Source of the DNA: Vibrio sp. ES.051 | GTDB taxonomy: Bacteria; Pseudomonadota; Gammaproteobacteria; Enterobacterales; Vibrionaceae | Assembly (NCBI RefSeq): GCF_002563795.1 | Contig: NZ_PDJL01000006.1 | Coordinates: 558,001 to 622,000, forward strand | Direction: 5' to 3' | DNA: 64,000 bases | Part shown: piece by piece, positions 31,595-40,049 of the stretch | Numbering within the stretch: the stretch's first letter is position 1 | How the letters are laid out: each line of letters starts with the position of its first letter | The notes under the pieces: model-generated | Seen by the model: the letters and a program-made list of their open reading frames with translations, nothing else | Database searches by the model: none | What the model was told of the DNA's origin: nothing | Made by a program: the position numbers and the translations under genes

Positions 31595-31618
31595 TTAAGC
31601 TTACACGTGTAAGCTTAA
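31595..31618. promoter_or_regulatory. Perfect 24-bp palindrome upstream of trhA
   Basis: TTAAGCTTACAC (31595-31606) is followed directly by its exact reverse complement (31607-31618), with no mismatch and no loop. It lies just after the spo0M stop and 45 bp before the trhA start. A dyad this long without a T-tail looks more like a dimeric-repressor operator than a terminator, but this is inference. Confidence 0.55.
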
Positions 31619-31619
31619 A

Positions 31620-32426
31620 TTAAGACTCGTGCGTAACTGTCGTTTGGTCGAGATAACTGAGAACAAGCTCACCAACCTCATCTAGGTTCGTGCTCACAGG
31701 GATGCTCAATTCTCGCTTGAGTTTTCCACTCCCAAGTAAGCTTGCGAGCATGCCACCCTCGCCCTTGCGTGTACGATCGACTTCAAACCACAACTTGAGT
31801 TCTTGCTCGTTACGGTGAGCGACAAATTCTAACTCACGCCACACACCATGGTATGGCCCATCAGTCGGCACCATCTCAAATTCTTGCACAAATGGTAGGT
31901 CGAACCCTTTTACTTCCTCACACTCCACTTGGCGAAGGCGCAAACCTTGCGCTTCAAATGCCGATAATACCGCATCCATCAGTGGGTCAGGTCGAACGGT
32001 GAGGGTATCTTTATCGGTCGGATCCAGAGCAGCGGCGACGTCTAAACCGGTTTCAAGCCACACTTTGGCATCTCCAATCGTGACCGGTGTATTCCAAGGC
32101 ACCTCGAGCGTCACATCGAAGGTGCGCTCTTCACCGGAATGGATAGTAAATGCATAAGGGAGGCTCCACTTCGCAAGCACATGAGTTTGTGGGACTCGGC
32201 GCATGCTGTGTCCTTCTTGCGCCCCTCGGTCATCTGGCGCTTCCGCGATGTAACGACAACAAAGCTTTAAGTCAATGTTATCGATCGCCTGTTCGGTTGC
32301 ACCACCATAAACATGGATAGACACATTCACACTTTGACCAGGGTATAGCACGTCTTGGTTTAGAATTGAGTCGACCTTCGCGCTCCCAATCCCAAAGCTT
32401 GCCAGTGTCTTCTTTAAAAATGACAT
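31620..32426 (-). CDS. Spo0M-like (SpoOM/arrestin-fold) protein
   Basis: A 268-residue cytoplasmic protein of the SpoOM (sporulation-control Spo0M) family, with an arrestin-like beta-sandwich. It begins MSFLKKTLASFGIGSAKVDSIL and contains YPGQSVNVSIHVYGGATEQ. Bacteria without sporulation carry it too; the role there is unknown. I chose the ATG at 32426, 5 nt after a strong AGGAGG; the GTG two codons upstream overlaps that RBS. Confidence 0.85.
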   Translation of the reverse strand: MSFLKKTLASFGIGSAKVDSILNQDVLYPGQSVNVSIHVYGGATEQAIDNIDLKLCCRYIAEAPDDRGAQEGHSMRRVPQTHVLAKWSLPYAFTIHSGEERTFDVTLEVPWNTPVTIGDAKVWLETGLDVAAALDPTDKDTLTVRPDPLMDAVLSAFEAQGLRLRQVECEEVKGFDLPFVQEFEMVPTDGPYHGVWRELEFVAHRNEQELKLWFEVDRTRKGEGGMLASLLGSGKLKRELSIPVSTNLDEVGELVLSYLDQTTVTHES

Positions 32427-32722
32427 AGCCACCTCCTTTGTCCAGATTTCATACTACTCCTGCTGATCATGGGATCAAACAAAATTCACCTCGTTATTTA
32501 TCATAAAATGACAAAAACCAAACAATTCAACTGTTCAACTATCGACCAATTATTACAAGAATGCTAACCTTACACTTGATATGCATGCATATCAGTATTC
32601 CTGACTCATTAACTGGATTGGCGAGAGCCAAAAGAGTGATTCTTCAATCTTGTTGGAGCCTAGCTCATAATGATTCAGGCCATAACATCGGCAATGGAGA
32701 TGCCTGACAGTTAGGTAATTTA

Positions 32723-32890
32723 ATGCGCCCAACAACAGTCAGGTTCGCACACACTAATACTAGTGCAATGCGCCGCCGCAGTGGCTTTACTACTGCACCA
32801 AAGGCAAAGCAAGTTGCGCCAGCAATGACATTGGTTGAGAAGACGGCAATGATGTCGAGTGTTCCGACCAAAGTTATCAAAGCAGCTTAA
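32723..32890 (+). CDS. Candidate 55-residue basic small protein
   Basis: An open frame of 55 codons starts MRPTTVRFAHTNTSAMRRRS and ends TKVIKAA. It is basic, with Arg clustered at the N-terminus, no signal peptide and no family I recognise. The stop codon is 2 bp before a strong intrinsic terminator (32893-32918), which shows a transcript ends here. No clear Shine-Dalgarno is visible (TAGGTAATTTA before the ATG). The transcript may instead be a structured or regulatory RNA, because CCTGAC near 32703 can pair with GTCAGG near 32738 around the start codon. Confidence 0.45.
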   Translation: MRPTTVRFAHTNTSAMRRRSGFTTAPKAKQVAPAMTLVEKTAMMSSVPTKVIKAA

Positions 32891-32892
32891 TC

Positions 32893-32920
32893 AAAAGCGC
32901 AGCGCAAGCTGCGCTTTTTT
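32893..32920 (+). terminator. Strong terminator after the small ORF
   Basis: AAAAGCGCAGC (32893-32903) pairs with GCTGCGCTTTT (32908-32918) over a GCAA tetraloop and is followed by more T residues. No annotated plus-strand gene precedes it within 2 kb other than the small ORF. Confidence 0.9.
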
Positions 32921-33033
32921 TTGTCTATCCGCTACGAGAATGACTGGGTATGAATCCTATTCTTGTTTGGTCTTCACCAAGCAATTTGATACCTTTAGGC
33001 TCCATTACACCAATACACTCTGTGGAGAAAGAA

Positions 33034-33300
33034 ATGAAGTGTCATCGTATTGAAGAGTTGCTTGAGCTGCTAGAACCCGAGTGGCACAAAGATCAAGACA
33101 TGAACCTATTAGCGTTCATCGTGAAATTAACCCAAGAAGCAGGTTACGAAGGAAGGTTGGAAGATCTCACTGACGACGTGCTGATCTACCATCTTAAAAT
33201 GCGTAACAGCCACAAAGATGACATGATCCCAGGTCTAAAGAAAGACCAAGAAGAAGATTTCAAAACCGCCATCTTACGCGCTCGCGGCATCATCAAATAA
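33034..33300 (+). CDS. yihD: YihD family protein (DUF1040)
   Basis: An 88-residue cytoplasmic protein of the YihD/DUF1040 family, function unknown. It starts MKCHRIEELLELLEPEWHKD and contains LTDDVLIYHLKMRNSHKD and EEDFKTAILRARGIIK, near-identical in pattern to E. coli YihD. RBS GGAGA lies 6-10 nt before the ATG. The longer frame beginning at 32950 is not supported. As in E. coli it lies close to srkA and dsbA. Confidence 0.87.
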   Translation: MKCHRIEELLELLEPEWHKDQDMNLLAFIVKLTQEAGYEGRLEDLTDDVLIYHLKMRNSHKDDMIPGLKKDQEEDFKTAILRARGIIK

Positions 33301-33563
33301 ACCGGCCAATAACGACTTTTTGCGGCGATTTTTTAGAACCAAACATTTCAGCACCACGACGGTTGTAACTGATCAGCCAATTATTGGGTTAACTGTACTG
33401 ACTTTTGTTGTTAAAGGTTGACTGCGTTAAAGAAAAGAAATTGTTATTGATTGTATAATCGCCGTCCATCAGTATTTACTAAAATATAAAAACAGCAATG
33501 TCATCGAGCGACATCAATAGAAATGACGCCGTACATTATAAAAAGCCTAAGAAGGATGAGTGC

Positions 33564-34985
33564 ATGAGTCAGGATAAGATCGATATCAAAGATGTGACTC
33601 CTAAAACCTTTAATCCCAAAACTCACAAAGGAAACGGAGATCGGTTCAACCCAAGCAACCGCATCTACGTACGCGAGAGTAAAGGGACTTACCAAAAACT
33701 GCGTCGCTACGGTGGGTGGTTTTTATTGTTACTGTTTGCACTGGTACCGTGGATCCCTTACGGTGAACGCCAAGCGATATTGCTCGATATCGGTAATCAA
33801 CAATTCAACTTTTTCGGCACGACCCTTTACCCACAAGACCTCACCCTACTCGCGCTACTGTTTGTGATCGCCGCCTTCGCGTTGTTTTTTATCACCACCT
33901 TTTTGGGTCGAGTTTGGTGTGGCTATTTGTGCCCGCAAACCGTGTGGACGTTCATGTACATCTGGTTTGAAGAAAAGCTCGAGGGCAGTGCCAATAAACG
34001 CCGCAAGCAAGACTCCAACAAGATGACGGCAAACTTAGCCATGCGCAAAACACTGAAACACATCGCGTGGTTTGCTATTGCACTCGCTACCGGCTTCACC
34101 TTCGTTGGTTACTTCGTGCCGATGCAGCAATTAGTCATTAATTTCTTCACGATTAACGCCAGCTTCTGGCCTGTGTTTTGGGTGATGTTCTTTGCGCTCT
34201 GTACCTACGGCAATGCTGGGTGGATGCGCTCGATTATGTGTATTCACATGTGTCCTTATGCACGATTCCAATCTGCCATGTTTGATAAAGACACCTTTAT
34301 CGTCGGGTACGATGTAAAACGCGGTGAAAAGCGTGGTCCTCGCCCGCGTAAAGCAGACCCAAAACAGCTCGGCTTGGGTGATTGTATTGATTGTAATTTA
34401 TGTGTCCAGGTGTGCCCTACGGGCATCGACATTCGTGATGGCTTACAGTATGAATGCATCAACTGCGGTGCGTGTATTGATGCATGTGACCATACCATGG
34501 AACGTATGGGCTATGAAAAAGGGCTGATCAGCTACACCACTGAACATCGCTTATCAGGGAAAACGACGAAAGTGATGCGCCCTAAACTACTCGGCTATGG
34601 CGCCGTACTATTGGTAATGCTAGGCTTATTCTTCGCTCAGGTCGCTGCGGTAGATCCAGCCGGCATGAGCGTAATTCGCGACCGTAACCAACTGTTCCGC
34701 GTCAATAGCTCGGGTGAAATAGAAAATACCTACACACTGAAAGTGATCAACAAAACACAACAAGTACAACAATACTCGCTAGATGTTGAGGGATTGCCGG
34801 ATGTAAACTGGTACGGTAAGCAAACTATCCAGGTTCAACCGGGTGAGGTATTGAACTTGCCCATGAGTCTTGCCGTTGATCCTGACACGCTAAACTCTGC
34901 GATCACGACAATTCAGTTTATACTCACCGATAAGAGCAACGAATTCACCATCGAAGTAGAAAGCCGCTTTATTAAGAAGTTATAA
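33564..34985 (+). CDS. ccoG: Cytochrome c oxidase accessory protein CcoG (RdxA/FixG)
   Basis: A 473-residue membrane protein needed for copper handling during cbb3 oxidase assembly. After a polar N-terminus, TM segments start near residue 50. A NapH-like GRVWCGYLCPQTVW, then CIHMCPYARFQ, is followed by two 4Fe-4S ferredoxin motifs CIDCNLCVQVCP and CINCGACIDACDH (about residues 272-310). A last TM (about 350-370) and an IG-like C-terminal domain follow. ATG at 33564 with AAGGA upstream. It ends at a hairpin directly before srkA. Confidence 0.93.
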   Translation: MSQDKIDIKDVTPKTFNPKTHKGNGDRFNPSNRIYVRESKGTYQKLRRYGGWFLLLLFALVPWIPYGERQAILLDIGNQQFNFFGTTLYPQDLTLLALLFVIAAFALFFITTFLGRVWCGYLCPQTVWTFMYIWFEEKLEGSANKRRKQDSNKMTANLAMRKTLKHIAWFAIALATGFTFVGYFVPMQQLVINFFTINASFWPVFWVMFFALCTYGNAGWMRSIMCIHMCPYARFQSAMFDKDTFIVGYDVKRGEKRGPRPRKADPKQLGLGDCIDCNLCVQVCPTGIDIRDGLQYECINCGACIDACDHTMERMGYEKGLISYTTEHRLSGKTTKVMRPKLLGYGAVLLVMLGLFFAQVAAVDPAGMSVIRDRNQLFRVNSSGEIENTYTLKVINKTQQVQQYSLDVEGLPDVNWYGKQTIQVQPGEVLNLPMSLAVDPDTLNSAITTIQFILTDKSNEFTIEVESRFIKKL

Positions 34986-35008
34986 CGGCAAACTTCGATG
35001 ACTAATGG

Positions 35009-35034
35009 AAAAAGGCTCAGCAATGAGCCTTTTT
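35009..35034 (+). terminator. Hairpin between ccoG and srkA, terminator or start-site regulator
   Basis: AAAAAGGCTCA (35009-35019) pairs with TGAGCCTTTTT (35024-35034) over a 4-nt loop. It has the form of an intrinsic terminator for ccoG, but it ends only 6 bp before the srkA start codon and contains an upstream in-frame ATG (35023) and its possible SD (AAGG). Confidence 0.75.
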
Positions 35035-35040
35035 GTTTAT

Positions 35041-36027
35041 ATGTCCCACAGTATGTTTAACTTTAACGCCCTTACCCCAGATCTCATGTGGTACGCGTTA
35101 GAAAGTATTGGTGTTCGCGCGGAATCTGGTTTTCTTCCTCTAAACAGTTATGAAAATCGTGTTTATCAATTCATCGACGAAGAGCGCCGTCGCTACGTCG
35201 TCAAATTCTACCGTCCAGAACGTTGGAGCAACGAACAAATCCAAGAAGAGCACAACTTCACCTTGGAACTGATCGAGAACGAAATCCCAGTTGCGCCACC
35301 AGTACGCATTAACGGCCACACTCTTCACCACTATCAAGGTTACAGCTTTGCGTTATTTGATAGTGTCGGTGGGCGTCAATTTGAAGTGGATAACTTAAAC
35401 CAATTGGAAGGGGTTGGTCGCTTCCTTGGTCGTATCCATAACGTCGGCAGTCGACAAGTATTCCGACATCGCCCAACCATTGGTTTGCAAGAGTACCTTT
35501 ACCAACCGCGTGAAACACTGCAGCGCTCAAACATGATTCCTATGCATTTAGAGAACAGCTTCTTCAATGATCTGGACATGCTGATCAAATCCATCGAAAA
35601 CCGTTGGCAACAAGGTTTTAACACCATTCGCCTGCATGGGGATTGTCATCCAGGCAATATTTTGTGGCGTGATGGACCAATGTTCGTCGATTTAGATGAC
35701 TCACGTAACGGCCCTGCGGTGCAAGATTTGTGGATGCTGCTGAGTGGCGAACGCCAAGAGAAATTGATGCAACTGGATATTGTTTTGGAAGCTTATCAAG
35801 AGTTTTGCGATTTTAACTCGGCGGAATTGAAACTAATCGAACCTCTTCGCGGTCTACGAATGGTGCACTATATGGCATGGCTAGCAAAACGTTGGCATGA
35901 CCCTGCGTTTCCACTCGCTTTTCCATGGTTTAATGAGCCAAAATACTGGGAAGATCAGGTTCTCGCATTTAAAGAGCAAATTGCCACTCTAGAAGAAGCC
36001 CCACTATCTTTAATGCCTCACTGGTAA
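35041..36027 (+). CDS. srkA: Stress response kinase A (YihE/RdoA)
   Basis: A 328-residue Ser/Thr protein kinase of the aminoglycoside-phosphotransferase fold that protects against stress-induced cell death in E. coli. The nucleotide-binding Lys is in RRYVVKFYRPERW. The catalytic segment RLHGDCHPGNILW and the metal-binding DLDDSRNGP follow near residues 202-226. The ATG at 35041 (MSHSMFNFNALTPD) gives the exact E. coli length, but it has no SD because a terminator-type hairpin ends just upstream. In-frame ATGs at 35023 and 35005 are alternatives. It precedes dsbA as in E. coli. Confidence 0.9.
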   Translation: MSHSMFNFNALTPDLMWYALESIGVRAESGFLPLNSYENRVYQFIDEERRRYVVKFYRPERWSNEQIQEEHNFTLELIENEIPVAPPVRINGHTLHHYQGYSFALFDSVGGRQFEVDNLNQLEGVGRFLGRIHNVGSRQVFRHRPTIGLQEYLYQPRETLQRSNMIPMHLENSFFNDLDMLIKSIENRWQQGFNTIRLHGDCHPGNILWRDGPMFVDLDDSRNGPAVQDLWMLLSGERQEKLMQLDIVLEAYQEFCDFNSAELKLIEPLRGLRMVHYMAWLAKRWHDPAFPLAFPWFNEPKYWEDQVLAFKEQIATLEEAPLSLMPHW

Positions 36028-36077
36028 TAACAACCTAAATAAGTCAGGCCGAACAATTCGAAAATGGAGATATTAAA

Positions 36078-36680
36078 ATGAAAAAGCTGTTTGTACTATT
36101 TTCTATGCTGATGCTTAGCCTGTCAGCACATGCAGCACAATTCCAAGCAGGTGAACATTACAAAGTATTGGATCTTGAGGCATCAAAAAGACCTCTGGTT
36201 ACTGAGTTTTTCTCTTTTTACTGCCCACACTGTAGTAGTTTTGAGCCAGTGATTCAGCAACTGAAGAAGCAACTACCTGAAGGCACCAAGCTACAAAAGA
36301 ACCATGTCTCGTTCATGGGGGGTAACATGGGTCCTTCAATGAGTAAGGCATACGCGACGATGGTTGCACTGAAGATTGAAGATAAAATGGTGCCAGTGAT
36401 GTTTAACCGCATTCACAATATGAGTAAAGCACCACGTGACGATGCAGAACTTCGCCAGATCTTCCTCGACGAAGGAGTAGAAGCGAAAAAATTCGACGCG
36501 GCTTTCAAAGGCTTTGCCGTCGACTCTATGGTTCGTCGCATGGACAAACAGTTTGAAAACAGCGGTCTAACTGGCGTACCTGCGGTTATCGTCAACAATA
36601 AATATTTGATTCAAGCACAAAGTATTAAAACGATGGATGAATACTTTTCTCTAGTGAATCACTTGCTAGCACTAAAATAA
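36078..36680 (+). CDS. dsbA: Periplasmic thiol:disulfide oxidoreductase DsbA
   Basis: Introduces disulfide bonds into exported proteins and is re-oxidised by DsbB. The signal peptide is MKKLFVLFSMLMLSLSAHA (about 19 residues). The mature thioredoxin-fold protein has active-site FYCPHC and the cis-Pro loop TGVPAVIV. The 200 residues match Vibrio DsbA (TcpG). RBS GGAGA precedes the ATG. It lies 50 bp after srkA, probably cotranscribed, and is followed by a strong terminator. Confidence 0.97.
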   Translation: MKKLFVLFSMLMLSLSAHAAQFQAGEHYKVLDLEASKRPLVTEFFSFYCPHCSSFEPVIQQLKKQLPEGTKLQKNHVSFMGGNMGPSMSKAYATMVALKIEDKMVPVMFNRIHNMSKAPRDDAELRQIFLDEGVEAKKFDAAFKGFAVDSMVRRMDKQFENSGLTGVPAVIVNNKYLIQAQSIKTMDEYFSLVNHLLALK

Positions 36681-36696
36681 GCCAAACAACTTCATC

Positions 36697-36723
36697 AAAA
36701 AGGGAGCGCATCGCTCCCTTTTT
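36697..36723 (+). terminator. Terminator of srkA-dsbA
   Basis: AAAAAGGGAGCG (36697-36708) pairs with CGCTCCCTTTTT (36712-36723) over a 3-nt loop, 16 bp after the dsbA stop. Confidence 0.9.
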
Positions 36724-37046
36724 ATTTATCTCTCTTATTTAATCGCTGTACTTTATCTTGCTCCTCCCAGCTATCTTGCTAAAAAGCCCCTCACCACCTT
36801 AAACACCCGACTCTACTCGGTTGGAAATCGCTGAAATACCTGCATGAGTCGTTGCCCGCAGCCACATCATCTTATTGGCTGTTGTTGTGATCGCTTTCAC
36901 GCTTAGAAACAACACTTTAAAACCGTGGTAATACATGAACAATAAAACTGCGTGTAATTATACTGCGCCACTAGACTGTGTATGAGAGTGGTCAGATTTG
37001 TTACCTCACCCCTCGCACCATTCATGTCACAATAAGGAGATAACGA
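36724..37046. other. Intergenic region without recognisable genes
   Basis: About 320 bp between the dsbA terminator and the DUF2860 gene. I see no convincing ORF, RNA gene or repeat. The last part must hold the promoter of the downstream gene; its RBS (AAGGAG) is at 37033-37038. Confidence 0.5.
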
Positions 37047-38003
37047 ATGAAACCAAGGCTAACTCTTTTGTCTTTGGCCTTTATCGTCAGTGCTGCTCAG
37101 GCTCAACTCACTGAAACCGCAGGTTTTGGCGGTGAAATTTCGCTGAATGCCGGATTTGTCTCATCAGAATCCAACTTCAATACAGAAAATAGTAACACCA
37201 TCGACTCTCTCAATAAGCGGGCCGATAGTGACAACTCTGTTATCGCTGCGCCGCTAGGAAGCGTGACATACACCTTTGGTAACCGACTCAACCACCAACT
37301 TTACGCGGGTACCACACGTTCCGATGTCGCGGTCGGTACACTCGCTTTTCAGTTGGGCTATCAACACGAGTTGCCGTCCGGCACCGTACTCGATATTTCC
37401 TATCTACCGACCGTGCTCAAGGGCGAAACCTGGCGCAACCCCTATCAAATCGGAACCGCTCGTCAAGAAACGGATGTGGACGGCAATGCCTATCGATTTC
37501 AAATCAAAGGTTTGATTGATAAAAACTTTAACCTTGATCTCGCTTATGCTGATAAAGACATTGAGCAAGAAGAAGTAACCGACCGTTCACTCGCTCGCGA
37601 TTCGAGCCTTTACTACGTTAAAGGTGACTATCGGATTTCACTTAATCAAACATCCATGTTGCAACCGGCGTTTACCTATATTAATCAAGATGCCGACGGT
37701 AAGGCGGAATCATTTAATTCGTACGGATTTGACATCAGCTGGTTTAAATTTATCCATCGCCATCGGTTGGCCCTCACTGCAGGTTATGCATGGAAAGACT
37801 ATCAAGCCGCTAGCCAAACTTTTGCTAAAACACGAAATGACGACACCATCAGCCTATTTGCGGCCTATGAATATCAAAACGTATTTGACTGGCAAAACTG
37901 GTCATTCATCTCTTTAGCCGGTTACAGCCAAACAGACTCGAATATCATGTTCTATGATGAAAAAGAGTATCTAGTGTCACTCGGTTTAAACTACACCTTC
38001 TAG
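37047..38003 (+). CDS. DUF2860 family outer-membrane beta-barrel protein
   Basis: A 318-residue protein with signal peptide MKPRLTLLSLAFIVSAAQAQ. The mature part is rich in alternating aromatic/hydrophobic strands (YRFQIKGLIDKNFNLDLAYA, FISLAGYSQTDSN) and ends YLVSLGLNYTF with a C-terminal Phe, the signature of an outer-membrane barrel assembled by BAM. It resembles the DUF2860 family seen in vibrios; the substrate or function is unknown. It is monocistronic and convergent with comM. Confidence 0.8.
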   Translation: MKPRLTLLSLAFIVSAAQAQLTETAGFGGEISLNAGFVSSESNFNTENSNTIDSLNKRADSDNSVIAAPLGSVTYTFGNRLNHQLYAGTTRSDVAVGTLAFQLGYQHELPSGTVLDISYLPTVLKGETWRNPYQIGTARQETDVDGNAYRFQIKGLIDKNFNLDLAYADKDIEQEEVTDRSLARDSSLYYVKGDYRISLNQTSMLQPAFTYINQDADGKAESFNSYGFDISWFKFIHRHRLALTAGYAWKDYQAASQTFAKTRNDDTISLFAAYEYQNVFDWQNWSFISLAGYSQTDSNIMFYDEKEYLVSLGLNYTF

Positions 38004-38061
38004 CGCCCTTCATCGCAGCAAGTCGCTTACTGACTTGTTGCGATGGGATTGGTCTCTTTCT

Positions 38062-39585
38062 CTAAACCGCTTGTGCCGTGAGTTGTTTCAATAATCTATC
38101 CATCGCACGATACCCAAGCGCTTCCGCTAAATGAGCTCGACCTATTTGCTCAGCACCTTCAAGATCAGCGATAGTGCGCGCCACTTTAATGATTCGATGA
38201 TAAGCACGGATCGACAGCCCCAGTCGATGCAACGCAGTCTCAAGAAATTCCGCATCACTTTTGTGCAAAGGGCAAAACGCTTCTATTTCTCGGCTGCCCA
38301 ACAGCGCATTCACTTTGCCACTGCGGTTAAGCATATGATTGCGTGCATGATTCACACGTTTTTTGACCACAAAGGTCGACTCTCCTCGCTCCCCACCTTC
38401 AGCCAACGTTCCTTTGGGCAACGCTGGTATTTCTAATGACATATCAAAGCGATCAAGCAACGGGCCCGATAAACGACCAAGGTAGCGCAAGATCGCTTGC
38501 GGATTGGTGCGGGTTTGGTTGCCCTCGTAAAACCCTGTCGGACTGGGGTTGAGCGCCCCGACCAGCTGAAAACGTGCGGGAAAACGGGTTTTACCTTGCG
38601 CACGTGAGATAATGATTTGGCCAGATTCGAGTGGTTCTCGCAAAGAATCCAGTACTTTGCGATCAAACTCAGCCATCTCATCTAAAAACAGTAACCCATT
38701 ATGAGCGAGTGAAATCTCCCCAGGTCGAGGTATCGAGCCACCACCAACTAACGCCGCCATTGAACTGGAATGATGCGGAGAACGAAACGGTCGTGACTTC
38801 CAATTGTGTTCGTTAATTTCGCTCTGGGTCAGCGATGCAACCGAAGCAGTTTCCATCGCTTCTTCGTCACTCATCTCCGGTAATAAATCACACAGCCGCG
38901 ACGCCAGCATCGTCTTACCGGTACCGGGAGGGCCTAAAAACAATAAATTATGGTTTCCCGCTGCCGCTATCTCCAATGCACGCTTACCCTGTTGCTGGCC
39001 AATAATATCTTGCAAGTCTCGACCATGCTTTTCGACCGTTTTTCGCTTCGGCGTTTGAAAAAGATTCAGTCGATGTTGACCACACAACTCGGCACATACT
39101 TCCAGTAAAGACTGCGCCGATTTATGTTGCTCTTTGCCCACCAACGCCGCCTGATCACCATTAACATGAGGAACGACCAAATGGCGCGGGATCTTGCTCG
39201 CTTCTAATGCAGCAGGCAGCACACCTTTCACCGGTCTTAAACCTCCAGATAATGCCAATTCACCAATAAATTCGTAATTTTTTAGCCTATCTGTCGCGAT
39301 TTGGTCTGAAGCAGCCAAAATGCCTAATGCAATAGGCAAATCAAAACGCCCCCCCTCTTTCGGCAAATCTGCCGGGGCTAAATTGACGGTGATGCGCTTC
39401 GCTGGAAATTGAAAATTAGAATTGATGATCGCACTACGCACACGGTCTTTGGCTTCTTTTACGGTGGTTTCTGGCAGGCCAACCAACGTAAAACCCGGCA
39501 TGCCGTTACTGATATGAACTTCTACACTCACCGATGGTGCTTGCACCCCGACACTTGCTCGACTGTAAATGATTGCTAGGCCCAT
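38062..39585 (-). CDS. comM: ComM, AAA+ branch-migration helicase (YifB family)
   Basis: A 507-residue Mg-chelatase-like AAA+ ATPase. In Vibrio cholerae and related bacteria ComM promotes branch migration that integrates DNA taken up by transformation. It has an N-terminal Lon-like fold (about 1-170), Walker A GPPGTGKTMLASRLCDLLP (about 219-237), Walker B HNGLLFLDEMAEF (about 293-305), and a C-terminal lid with LSIRAYHRIIKVARTIADLEG. RBS GGGGAG precedes the ATG. It is full length, not interrupted by a mobile element as comM is in some Acinetobacter strains. Confidence 0.94.
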   Translation of the reverse strand: MGLAIIYSRASVGVQAPSVSVEVHISNGMPGFTLVGLPETTVKEAKDRVRSAIINSNFQFPAKRITVNLAPADLPKEGGRFDLPIALGILAASDQIATDRLKNYEFIGELALSGGLRPVKGVLPAALEASKIPRHLVVPHVNGDQAALVGKEQHKSAQSLLEVCAELCGQHRLNLFQTPKRKTVEKHGRDLQDIIGQQQGKRALEIAAAGNHNLLFLGPPGTGKTMLASRLCDLLPEMSDEEAMETASVASLTQSEINEHNWKSRPFRSPHHSSSMAALVGGGSIPRPGEISLAHNGLLFLDEMAEFDRKVLDSLREPLESGQIIISRAQGKTRFPARFQLVGALNPSPTGFYEGNQTRTNPQAILRYLGRLSGPLLDRFDMSLEIPALPKGTLAEGGERGESTFVVKKRVNHARNHMLNRSGKVNALLGSREIEAFCPLHKSDAEFLETALHRLGLSIRAYHRIIKVARTIADLEGAEQIGRAHLAEALGYRAMDRLLKQLTAQAV

Positions 39586-39790
39586 ACGCTCCCCAAATTA
39601 TTGAACACTCTATAAGCAAATGTTTTATCTATGTGGTTATGTTATATACCGCGTCCAAATTGAGAGTTAATGTGAAAAAAGAATGACTTTTTGCTTGTCA
39701 TGCAGCGGAATTGTGTGATACCACTAATAACGCAAACAATTTCGTAGAACATGACACAATAAAATTTAACGACAACAAAAAGACAGACAG

Positions 39791-39880
39791 ATGAACCTAC
39801 TCGCTCATATCAACACTCTGCTAGCCCTGATTATCGTGGTCATTATTGGCACCGCGCGGGGGATTGTGGGCGATAGGTAA
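39791..39880 (+). CDS. ilvL: ilvGMEDA operon leader peptide
   Basis: A 29-residue leader: MNLLAHINTLLALIIVVIIG followed by TARGIVGDR. Fourteen of the 29 residues are Leu, Ile or Val (five, six and three), with a run LIIVVII. Ribosome stalling here when charged branched-chain tRNAs are scarce would favour an antiterminator and let transcription enter ilvG. It is immediately followed by an intrinsic terminator. This is the same logic as E. coli ilvL. Confidence 0.92.
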   Translation: MNLLAHINTLLALIIVVIIGTARGIVGDR

Positions 39881-39891
39881 CCACAAATTAG

Positions 39892-39928
39892 AAAAAACCC
39901 CCGCACTGAAAGGTCCGGGGGTTTTTTT
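39892..39928 (+). terminator. ilv operon attenuator
   Basis: CCCCCG (39898-39903) pairs with CGGGGG (39916-39921), extended by A-run/T-run pairing, and is followed by seven T residues. It lies 11 bp after the ilvL stop and 121 bp before ilvG. Confidence 0.88.
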
Positions 39929-40049
39929 ACAACTACGAGTTGTCATCTGTCTAACCCTTGGACAGTTTAACGGGAAGAATGGGAGCGCACATGAAGTGCA
40001 CACAATATGGCAATCGCTACGAGCCACAACGTAGCAAAGGAGGTTTACG

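Noticed and set aside
38131..39058. Plus-strand ORFs of 61-101 codons
   Set aside because: Antisense to comM, a conserved gene; no start signals.
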